A stretch of 64,000 nucleotides of DNA, taken from assembly GCF_011383005.1 (NCBI RefSeq), contig NZ_CP049935.1, positions 1,054,001 through 1,118,000 of the forward strand, given 5' to 3'. The number at the start of each line of letters is the position of its first letter. The stretch's first letter is position 1. Both the position numbers and the translations under genes were made by a program. Positions 35,408 through 43,111 of the stretch are shown here, piece after piece. This stretch comes from Phycicoccus sp. HDW14. GTDB lineage: Bacteria; Actinomycetota; Actinomycetes; Actinomycetales; Dermatophilaceae. Below the pieces are notes generated by a model. That model saw only the letters and a program-made list of their open reading frames with translations. It was not told the origin of the DNA and made no database searches.

Positions 35408-35424
35408 CGGTGTCGGCGCTCGCG

Positions 35425-35430
35425 TACCCT
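35425..35430 (+). promoter_or_regulatory. -10 box of a probably leaderless metF promoter
   Basis: TACCCT, 7 nt before ATG 35438, with no ribosome site between. Confidence 0.45.
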
Positions 35431-35437
35431 CGCCGCC

Positions 35438-36342
35438 ATGGGTCACTACGGAGGGGGCGGCCGTCCCGAGCACCTCGTGGCATCCATCCCTGCCCGGCTC
35501 CGGGAGGCGCAGCCCTCGATCAGCTTCGAGTTCTTCCCCCGAAGGACGACGCCGCCGAGGCGCTGCTCTGGGACGCCGTGCGCCGCCTCGAGCGGGTCCG
35601 GCCGGCCTTCGTCTCCGTCACGTACGGGGCCGGGGGCACCAGCCAGGACCGCACCGTGCGGGTCACGGCGCGGATCGCCGACGAGACGTCGCTGACCCCC
35701 CTCGCGCACCTCACGTGCGTCGGGCAGTCGGTGCGCGACCTGCGCCAGGTCGTCGGCCACTACGCCGCGTCCGGGGTCCGCAACGTCCTCGCCCTGCGCG
35801 GCGACCCGCCCGGCGACGTCCGGGCGGCCTGGGCGCCGCACCCCGACGGCCTCGACCACGCCGAGGACCTCGTCCGGATGGTCCGTGCGCTCGGCGACTT
35901 CACGGTCGGCGTCGCCGCCTTCCCCGACGTCCACCCCGACAGCCCCGACCTCGACCACGACGTCGAGGTGCTCGTCCGCAAGGCCGACGCCGGGGCCTCC
36001 TTCGCCATCACGCAGATGGTGTTCGACGCCGACACCTACCTGCGGCTGCGCGACCGCGTCGCCGCCCGCCGCGACCTGCCGGTGACCCCCGGGCTGATGC
36101 CGGTGACCAACGTGCGGCAGATCCAGCGGATGTCCGAGCTCATGGGCACCCCGCTGCCCCCCGGCGTCGTGCAGCGGCTCGAGGCCGTCAAGGACGACCC
36201 GGCCGCGGTGCGCGAGGTCGGGGTGCAGATCGCCACCGAGCTCGGCCGGCGGATGCTCGACGAGGGCGCACCGGGGCTGCACTTCATCACGATGAACCGC
36301 TCGACGGCCACGCTCGAGGTGCACGAGAACCTCGGCCTCTGA
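35438..36342 (+). CDS. metF: MetF, methylenetetrahydrofolate reductase (one frameshift as read)
   Basis: About 301 residues after repair. It reduces 5,10-methylene-THF to 5-methyl-THF for methionine synthesis, using FAD. Visible blocks are SISFEFFPPKDDAAEALLW, FVSVTYGAGGTSQDRTVR, LTCVGQSVRDLRQ, VLALRGDPPG, FAITQMVFDADTYLRLRDR and TPGLMPVTN. The frame breaks in the C run 35536-35540; one added C restores FFPPKDD. The C-terminus FITMNRSTATLEVHENLGL is normal. A short palindrome (GGTCGCGACC, 36343-36352) separates it from the convergent YbaK-type gene. Confidence 0.93.
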
Positions 36343-36357
36343 GGTCGCGACCAGCGC

Positions 36358-36893
36358 TCAGGCGACGTCCATCGTCTGACCACCGGTGATCCGGATCAGC
36401 TCGTCGTAGGTCGTGGCGAAGACCGCGTGGCTGTGCCCGGCGGCCGCCCAGACCACGTCGTAGCGCCCGAGGCTCGCGTCGACGACGGTGCGGAGGCGGA
36501 CCGGGTGGCCCACGGGGGCGACGCCGCCGATGGCCATGCCGGTGTGCTCGCGCACGAAGTCGGGGTCGGCCTGCTCGAGCGAGGTGACGCCGAGGAGGCC
36601 GGCGACCTTCGCGGTGTCGACCCGGTGCCCGCCGGAGGCGAGGACGAGGAGCGGGGAGGTGGCGCCGTCCTCGGCCGTGGCGACGAAGACGAGGCTGTTG
36701 GCGATCTCGGCCGGGGTGACCCCAGCGCCTCGGCCGCGGCCCGGGCGGTGCGGACCGCCCCGGGCAGCTGGCGCAGCTCGGGGCGCACGTGGTGGACGGC
36801 GAGGGTCTCGAGCACCGCGGCGACCCGGCGGTGCGCGGTGAGGTCGCGCTGCGGAGTGTCCTCCGGGGCGACGCCGACGGGCTCGGGCGACAT
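36358..36893 (-). CDS. YbaK/EbsC-type aminoacyl-tRNA deacylase (one frameshift as read)
   Basis: About 178 residues after repair. The fold core shows IANSLVFVATAEDGATSPLLVL, VDTAKVAGLLGV, TGMAIGGVAPVGH (the conserved GG-x-PxG loop) and VWAAAGHSHAVFATT. Relatives hydrolyse mischarged Cys- or Pro-tRNA. The frame is lost at the C run 36720-36723; one added base gives EALGVTPAEIANSLVF. ATG 36893 has a TACGCT -10 box 6 nt upstream, a leaderless pattern. Both neighbours are on the opposite strand. Confidence 0.88.
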
Positions 36894-36899
36894 GGCCGC

Positions 36900-36905
36900 A
36901 GCGTA
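36900..36905 (-). promoter_or_regulatory. -10 box of a probably leaderless promoter for the YbaK-type gene
   Basis: TACGCT on the minus strand, 6 nt before ATG 36893. Confidence 0.4.
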
Positions 36906-37059
36906 GTGCTCGCCCGGGAGGACGGGGAGGCCCCGGGGTCCGGACCGCTCGGGTCGTCGAACGACGGGACACCGGGTGGCCCGACCCGGGTGCGGCGTGT
37001 TCTGCTCACCCGACGGATGCACCCGCATCCGGGTAGCGACGAGTACCGGAAGGACCCCG

Positions 37060-37389
37060 ATGATCCTCATCACCGTGAAGTTCCCGATCCGCGAGGACAG
37101 GCTCGAGGAGTGGAAGGAGCTCTCGCAGTTCTACGTCGAGCACGTGAGCGCCGAGCCCGGCAACGTCTTCTTCGAGTTCTCCGAGAGCGTCCACGAGCCG
37201 CACACCTTCGTCTGCATCGAGGGCTTTCGCGACGCCGACGCGGGGGCCGAGCACATGCGCCAGGCCCACGTCGAGCGCTTCATGGGCGAGATGCCCGACA
37301 TCGTCTCGGCGCAGCCGCAGATCATCTACGTCGACGCCGAGGAGGTCACCGGCTTCGGGCCGATGGGGGAGATCCAGCCCCGCGCCTGA
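37060..37389 (+). CDS. Antibiotic biosynthesis monooxygenase (ABM) family protein
   Basis: 109 residues with the dimeric ferredoxin-like ABM fold: ILITVKFPIREDRLEEWKEL, EPGNVFFEFSES, HTFVCIEGFRDADAGAEHMR and HVERFMGEMPDIV. Members include quinol monooxygenases such as YgiN and haem-degrading enzymes; the substrate is unknown. ATG 37060 follows GGAAGGA. A strong hairpin 15 nt after the stop separates it from the SOS operon. Confidence 0.88.
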   Translation: MILITVKFPIREDRLEEWKELSQFYVEHVSAEPGNVFFEFSESVHEPHTFVCIEGFRDADAGAEHMRQAHVERFMGEMPDIVSAQPQIIYVDAEEVTGFGPMGEIQPRA

Positions 37390-37404
37390 GGTTCCGTGCC
37401 CCGG

Positions 37405-37449
37405 GTCGAGGTGAAACCGGGCCTCGAGACGGCCCGGCACCACCTCGAC
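37405..37449 (+). terminator. Two-part stem-loop after the ABM monooxygenase gene
   Basis: GTCGAGGTG (37405-37413) pairs with CACCTCGAC (37441-37449), and CCGGGCC (37417-37423) pairs with GGCCCGG (37431-37437) around a 7-nt loop, with a 3x3 internal loop. Sixteen base pairs in total and no T tract. It probably insulates the SOS promoter downstream. Confidence 0.65.
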
Positions 37450-37480
37450 CCGCAGTGGTCCGCGGGTTCCTCCGAACGGC

Positions 37481-37511
37481 TTGACGCGACGTCGGACCCC
37501 CGGGGTACAGT
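37481..37511 (+). promoter_or_regulatory. Candidate sigma-70-type promoter of the SOS/translesion operon
   Basis: TTGACG (37481-37486) and TACAGT (37506-37511), spaced by 19 bp. The LexA box begins 12 bp downstream of the -10, covering the expected transcription start, a good position for repression. The 19-bp spacer is longer than ideal. Confidence 0.5.
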
Positions 37512-37522
37512 GGACGGAGTAG

Positions 37523-37538
37523 TCGAACGCATGTTCGA
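37523..37538. promoter_or_regulatory. LexA-binding SOS box
   Basis: TCGAACGCATGTTCGA is a perfect palindrome matching the Gram-positive/actinobacterial LexA consensus CGAAC-N4-GTTCG. It lies 78 bp before the first gene (ATG 37616) of the DUF6504-HEPN-DnaE2-methyltransferase-DinB run. This is a direct sequence match; LexA itself is not encoded in the window. Confidence 0.9.
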
Positions 37539-37615
37539 TCACTCCATCCACCGGGTCGCGCCGGCGGGGCAGGCCGCCCGTCGGGCGATCGGTGCTGCCC
37601 ACCCGGAGGTGCGCC

Positions 37616-37941
37616 ATGGTCCGTCGGCACGACGAGCCGCTGCAGGTCGCCACGGGGGAGCGGGCCGCAGCCGAGCGGGGGCGGCCGTCGCCCCCGTCCT
37701 GCACGACGACGCCCCGCGCTCCTTCGTCTGGCGCGGCCGGCGCTACACCGTGTGCGCCGTCCTCGACGCCTGGCAGGAGCGGCGGGCGTGGTGGCGCGAG
37801 GTCGGCGAGCACCCGGACGGGCCCACCGACACCGAGCGCCGGGTCTGGCGGGTCGAGGCCCGGCCCCCGTCCGGCACCGCCGGGGTCTTCGACCTCGGCC
37901 GCGACGACGACCACTGGCTCCTCCTGCGGGCCCACGACTGA
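37616..37941 (+). CDS. DUF6504-family protein, first gene of the SOS operon (one frameshift as read)
   Basis: About 108 residues after repair. The N-terminus MVRRHDEPLQVATGE leads to the conserved core FVWRGRRYTVCAVLDAWQ, then WWREVGEHPD, RRVWRVEARP and a C-terminal FDLGRDDDHWLLLRAHD, the pattern I associate with DUF6504. The frame breaks at the GGGGG run 37677-37681; one added G rejoins AERGAAVAPVLHDDAP. No catalytic motif is evident; the mixed strand-rich core may bind nucleic acid or a partner. It lies 11 bp before the HEPN gene and directly behind the LexA box, so DNA-damage induction is expected. Confidence 0.78.
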
Positions 37942-37952
37942 GGAGACACGCG

Positions 37953-38369
37953 ATGCCCCACGCCGAGACCACCCTCGACCTCCTCGAACGCTCCCGCGAG
38001 GCCCTGACCCGCGGCTACACCGACACCCTCGCCTCCGCGCGCCACCTCGACGCCTCGCTCGCCGCGCTGCGGGCCGCGGCCGCCCTCGTCTCCTCCCGTC
38101 CGGGCGCCGGCCCGGCCGGGAACGGCCCGCACGACGTCTGGGCCCTCGCCGCCCGCACCGCCCCCGAGCTCGCCGAGTGGGCCGACCGGTTCGCCGGCGT
38201 CACCGGGCAGCGGGTCGGCGTCGAGACCGGGCTGGTGCGGGTCAGCGCCCGCGAGGCCGACGACCTGCTGCGCGAGGCCGAGACCTTCGTCGACCTCGTC
38301 GCGGCGCGCCTCGGCGTCCCGGTCGCCCGCCCGGCCCCGCGGCGCCTGGTCCCCGTCCGCTCGGCCTGA
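37953..38369 (+). CDS. SAV_6107-type HEPN domain protein
   Basis: 138 residues, almost entirely helical: LDLLERSREALTRGYTDTLA, SARHLDASLAALRAAAALV, then VWALAARTAPELAEWADRFA, and ending SAREADDLLREAETFVDLVA. It matches my memory of the SAV_6107-like HEPN family. The RX4-6H ribonuclease motif of catalytic HEPN proteins is not visible, so a scaffold role seems likelier than nuclease activity. It lies between the DUF6504 gene and dnaE2 (9 bp before the GTG of dnaE2). The ATG follows GAGGAGACACGCG. Confidence 0.8.
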   Translation: MPHAETTLDLLERSREALTRGYTDTLASARHLDASLAALRAAAALVSSRPGAGPAGNGPHDVWALAARTAPELAEWADRFAGVTGQRVGVETGLVRVSAREADDLLREAETFVDLVAARLGVPVARPAPRRLVPVRSA

Positions 38370-38378
38370 GGCCCGGCC

Positions 38379-41300
38379 GTGTCCGGCCCCGACGGGTTCG
38401 CCCACCTCCACGTCGCCTCCGGGTTCTCGATGCGCTTCGGCGCCTCGAGCCCCGAGGACCTCGTCGCCCGCGCCGCCGAGCTCGGCCAGGGGGCGCTCGC
38501 CCTCACCGACCGTGACGGCCTCTACGGCGCGATCCGGTTCGCGCAGGCCTGCGGGTCGGCCGGCCTCGACCCCGTCCTCGGGGTCGACCTCGCCGTCACC
38601 GACCTCGTGCCCGACCCGCACACCCGCCCCACCCGGCCCGTCCGCACCCCGGTGCGCGGCGGCGCGATCGTCGACCCGCGTCGCCCCCGGGTCACCGTCC
38701 TGGCTCGCGGCCGGGCCGCCGGCACGGGCCCCGGTGCCGGCTGGGCGGCCCTGTGCCGCCTGGTCACCGGCACCCACCTGCGCGGCGAGCGCGGCGTCCC
38801 GGTCACCACCCCGAGCTGCTCGCCCGGTGGGCCGTCCCGAGGGCGAGGACGCCGCGGCCCCGGCGCGCCTCGTCGTCCTCCTCGGCCCCGACTCCGACGT
38901 CGGGCGGGCCGTCCTCGCCGGGCAGCGCGAGCACGCCCGCGACCTCCTCGCCCGCTGGCGCACCCTCCTGCCGCGCGACGGGCTGGCCCTCGAGGTCGTC
39001 CTCCACGGCGGCCCCGACGGCACGCCCGGCTGCCGCTCGCACGCCGCCCACCTCCTCGGCCTCGCCGACGCCGCGGGGGTGCCGGCCGTCCTGAGCGCCG
39101 CGGTCCGGCACGCCGAGCCCGGGCAGGTCCGTACCGTCGACGTCCTCGACGCCGCCCGACGCCTCGTCGTCCTCGACTCCCGCCACCTCGACCGCGTCAC
39201 CGACGCCGGCCACCTCGCCGGCACCGACGTCATGCGCGCCCGCGCCCTCGAGGTCACCTCCGGCGACACCGCCCGCGCCGACCGGCTGCTCGTGATGACC
39301 GCCCGGCTGGCCGCCGAGTGCACCCAGGACGCCCGTGACGACCTCGGCATCGGCGCGGTCCACCTGCCCGAGCCCGAGGTCCTCGGCATCGAGCCCGGCA
39401 CCGACCCGATGGACGTCCTCGCGCAGCGCTGCCGCGCCGCGGTCGACCGGCGCTACCCGGGCGCCACCGACACCGAGCGCCGGGCCGTCCTCGACCGCCT
39501 CGACAGCGAGCTCACCGTCATCCGCTCGCTGGGCTACCCCACGTACTTCCTCACCGTCGCCGAGGTCACCGACCTCATCCGCGCCCGCGGCGTGCGGGTC
39601 GCGGCCCGCGGCTCGGGCGCCGGCAGCCTCGTCAACCACCTGCTCGGCATCAGCGGGGTCGACCCGATCCGCCACCGCCTGCTCATGGAGCGGTTCTGCT
39701 CCCCGCTGCGCGCCGAGCTGCCCGACATCGACGTCGACGTCGAGTCGGCCCGCCGCACCGAGATCTACGAGGCCGTCCTCGAGCGCTTCGGCGGCGAGCG
39801 GGTCACGTGCGTCTCGATGATGGACACCTACAAGGTCCGGCACGCCGTCCGCGACGTCGGCGCCGCACTCGGCATGCCGCCGGTCGAGGTCGACGAGATC
39901 GCGAAGGCGTTCCCGCACATCCGAGCCCGCGACGCCCGGCACGCCATCGCCGACCTCCCCGAGCTGCGCAGCCGCGGCCTCGACAGCCCGCGCCTCGCGC
40001 AGTTCTTCGACCTCGTCGAGGCCCTCGACGGCCTGCCCCGGCACATCGCGCTGCACCCGTGCGGCGTCGTGCTGTCCAACGCCGGGATGCTCGACCGCAC
40101 CCCCGTCGAGGCCTCCTGGCTCGGCTTCCCGATGAGCCAGTTCGACAAGGACGACGTCGAGACCCTCGGCTTCCTCAAGCTCGACGTCCTCGGCATCCGG
40201 ATGCAGTCCTCGATGGCCCACGCCGTCGCCGAGGTCGAGCGGGTCAGCGGCGAGCGCATCGACCTCGACGACGAGCGCCAGGTGCCGCTCGACGACCCCG
40301 ACACCTTCGAGCTGATCCGCACCACCCGCACCCTCGGGATGTTCCAGATCGAGAGCCCCGGCCAGCGCGAGCTCGTCGGCAAGCTCGGGCCCACCGCCTT
40401 CGACGACCTCATCGTCGACATCTCGCTCTTCCGGCCCGGCCCGGTGAAGTCCGACATGATCACGCCGTTCCTCGAGTCCCGGCACGGCTGGCGCGAGACG
40501 CGCTACCTCCACCCGAGCCTGGTCCCCGCGCTGGCCGAGACCGAGGGCGTCGTCGTCTTCCACGAGCAGGTGCTGCTCATCGTCGCCGAGACCACCGGGG
40601 TCAGCCTCGCCCAGGCCGACGAAGTGCGCCGCTCGATGGGCACCCCGCACGGCCAGCAGGAGGTCGAGGCATGGTGGCGGCCGGCGGCGCAGGCGCGCGG
40701 GTACGCCGCCGAGGACCGCGACCGGATCTGGGAGGTGCTGAGGTCCTTCGCGTCCTTCGGGTTCTGCAAGGCGCACGCCGCGGCCTTCGCGCTGCCGACC
40801 TACCACTCGGCGTGGCTGAAGACCCACCACCCGGCGGCCTTCCTCTCCGGCATCCTCACCCACGACCCGGGATGTACCCCAAGCGCCTGCTCCTCGACGA
40901 CGCCCGATCCTTCGGCATCCCCGTGCTCGGCCTCGACGTCAACGCCTCCGGCGACACCTACCGCACCGAGCCGGTCGACGACGGCCCCGGGCCGGACGGC
41001 ACCCCGGGATGGAAGCAGGACCCGCAGCCCTACGGCATCCGGCTCTCGCTCGCCGACGTCAAGGGCATCAGCGAGGCCGAGGTGGCCCGCATCGTCGCCG
41101 GCCAGCCGTACTCCGACCTCGGCGACTTCTGGACCCGTGCCCGGGTCAGCCGCCCGGTCACCGAGCGGCTCGTGCTCGCCGGGGCCTTCGACGCCCTCCA
41201 CGGGATGGGCACCGGCTCGCTCGGGCGCCGCGGCCGGGTCACCCGCCGCGACCTGCTGCTGCACGTCGCCGAGCTCGACCGCTGGGACCGGGGGAGCGGC

Positions 41301-42257
41301 CGCCCCCGCACGAGCCGCCGGCGCACCGTGCCCACCTCGGCCGCCCGCGAGGTGCAGGACGCCGGGGTCGACGTCCGGGTCCGGGCCGCCGCGCAGTCCC
41401 AGGCGGCCCGCGAGGTCGTCCCGGCCGCCGAGCAGCCCACCCAGCTGACCCTCGACCTCGGCGACCGGCCGACCCTCGTCACCGGCACCGGCCTCCCCGA
41501 GCTCACCGGCCCCGAGCGGGTGCGCGCCGAGCTCGACGTCCTCGGCCTCGACGTCTCGGCCCACGTCGTCGCCTTCTACGAGCCGCTGCTCGCCGCCCTC
41601 GGGGTCACCCGCAGCCGCGACCTCGTCGGCACCCGCAGCCGCAGCGAGGTGTGGGTGGCCGGCGTCAAGGTCGCCACCCAGACCCCGCCGGTGCGCTCCG
41701 GGCGCCGGGTCGTCTTCCTCACCCTCGACGACGGCACCGGCCCCTCCGACTGCACCTTCTTCGAGGACGTCCAGGGCCCGTACTCCGGGGTGGTCTTCCA
41801 CTCCTGGATGCTCCTCGTGCGCGGCGTGCTGCGACGCACCGGCGAGCGCGGCGTCTCGATCCGGGCCACCGGCGCCTGGGAGCTCGCCGGCCTCTGGGAC
41901 GCCTGGCAGCTCGGCGGGCTCGCCGGGGTGCACGCGGCGGTCGCGGCGGGGGAGGCCGACGCCGTCGCCCGGGCCGAGGCCGCCGAGCACGCCGCCCGCG
42001 AGGCCGCCGAGCGCACCGGCCGTCGCGTCCTCGTCCACGCCTCGGGGTTCAAGCAGTCGCCGTACGCCGACATCAAGCCCGCCGGGGCCGACCCGCGGGC
42101 CGGGCGCGGGGTGCCCGTCCTCGACCACCCGGGCGGGATGCCGCGCCCGGTCCCGGGGACGCCCCCCGGGCAGGTCGTGCCCGTCGCCCCCGCCGCTGCC
42201 GCCGCGCTGCCCTCGCGCAAGCTGTGGCACGCGAGCCCGGGCAGCTCGGGACACTAG
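38379..42257 (+). CDS. dnaE2: DnaE2, error-prone DNA polymerase III alpha-like subunit (three frameshifts as read)
   Basis: About 1293 residues after repair. The PHP domain opens with FAHLHVASGFSMRFGASS. The C-family polymerase core has RVAARGSGAGSLVNHLLG and the catalytic LPDIDVDVESARR. Then come SLFRPGPVKSDMITPFLE, FGFCKAHAAAFALPTYHSAW, a helix-hairpin-helix (IRLSLADVKGISEAEVARI), a clamp-motif candidate QLTLDL and an OB domain (VWVAGVKVATQTPP). Frame breaks occur at C runs 38809-38812 and 38836-38838 and at GGG 40869-40871, each repaired by one base. It performs SOS-induced mutagenic translesion synthesis. It is longer than usual DnaE2 because of an Ala/Gly-rich C-terminus. Confidence 0.92.
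41443..41460 (+). other. Candidate beta-clamp-binding hexapeptide in DnaE2
   Basis: Codes QLTLDL, matching the QLxLxL hexapeptide form of clamp-binding motifs. It lies in the linker between the helix-hairpin-helix and OB regions, where DnaE proteins carry their internal clamp motif. Function is inferred from the motif only. Confidence 0.5.
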
Positions 42258-42260
42258 GGT
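42255..42260 (+). promoter_or_regulatory. Candidate internal -10 box before the methyltransferase
   Basis: TAGGGT overlaps the dnaE2 stop codon and lies 41 nt before GTG 42302, with a GAGGAG ribosome site between. It could give LexA-independent expression of the methyltransferase and dinB. No clear -35. Confidence 0.3.
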
Positions 42261-42301
42261 GGAGCGCGCACAGCCACCCCCGCCCGACGAGGAGACCCAC
42301 C

Positions 42302-43075
42302 GTGTCCGAGCACCGTGGCCGCCGCCCCGGCCCCGCGGGCGGCCCGCGCACCACGGCGGTCCAGCGCGTGCTCGACGAGCACGCCGAGCAGCGCCGCGCC
42401 GCGCTCGGCCGGCCGCTGCGGATCCTCGACCTCGGGGGCGGCACCGGCGGCACGGCCGTCCCGCTCGCCGTCGCCGGCCACGAGCTCACCGTCGTCGACC
42501 CCAGCCCCGACGCCCTCTTCTCGCTGCGTCGCCGGGCCACCGAGCGCGGGGTCCAGGAGCGCGTGCGCGCCCTCCAGGGTGACGCCGACACCGTCCGCGA
42601 GCTCGTCGGCGCCGACCCCGCCTTCGACCTCGTCTGCCTCCACGGCACCCTCGAGGTCGTCGACGACCCCGAGGCCGCGGTCGGGGCCGTCGCGGCGCTG
42701 CTCGCCCCCGGTGGCACGTTCAGCCTCGTCGTCGCCCAGCGGCTGCACGCCGTGCTCTCCAACGCCCTCGCCGGCCGGCTCGATCGGGCCCGCGCCGTCC
42801 TCGAGCGGCCCGACGGCCGCTGGGGCGAGGACGACCCCGCCCCCCGCCGCTTCGACGAGGCCGCCGTCCTCGAGCTGGTCCGCGCCCACGGACTGGCCCC
42901 GGTGCACGTCCAGGGGGTGCGGGTCTTCGCCGACCTCGTGCCCTCGGCCCTCCTCGACTCCGAGGCCGACCGCACCGCCCTCGCGGCCCTCGAGGAGGCC
43001 GCCGCCGACGCCGCGGCCCACCCGCTGCTCGGCAGCCTCGGCAGCGCCCTCCACGTCCTCGCCACCCGCGGCTGA
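42302..43075 (+). CDS. Class I SAM-dependent methyltransferase between dnaE2 and dinB
   Basis: 257 residues with a Rossmann methyltransferase fold: LRILDLGGGTGGTAVPLA (motif I), LTVVDPSPDALFSLRRRA (motif II Asp), FDLVCLHGTLEVVDDPEAAV (motif IV/V) and LLAPGGTFSLVVAQR. The C-terminal third resembles CmoM/UbiE-type enzymes acting on small molecules or tRNA, but the substrate cannot be assigned. GTG 42302 follows GAGGAG. It lies 44 bp after dnaE2 and 36 bp before dinB on the same strand. Confidence 0.85.
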   Translation: MSEHRGRRPGPAGGPRTTAVQRVLDEHAEQRRAALGRPLRILDLGGGTGGTAVPLAVAGHELTVVDPSPDALFSLRRRATERGVQERVRALQGDADTVRELVGADPAFDLVCLHGTLEVVDDPEAAVGAVAALLAPGGTFSLVVAQRLHAVLSNALAGRLDRARAVLERPDGRWGEDDPAPRRFDEAAVLELVRAHGLAPVHVQGVRVFADLVPSALLDSEADRTALAALEEAAADAAAHPLLGSLGSALHVLATRG

Positions 43076-43111
43076 GCACCGGGTGGCCCGGGAGCACCGG
43101 GGGAGCCCGCG

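Noticed and set aside
38809..40871. Programmed frameshifting or gene decay in dnaE2
   Set aside because: Three breaks of the same kind occur in short G/C runs, and many housekeeping genes show the same defect. There is no slippery heptamer or downstream structure pattern; undercalled bases explain it better.
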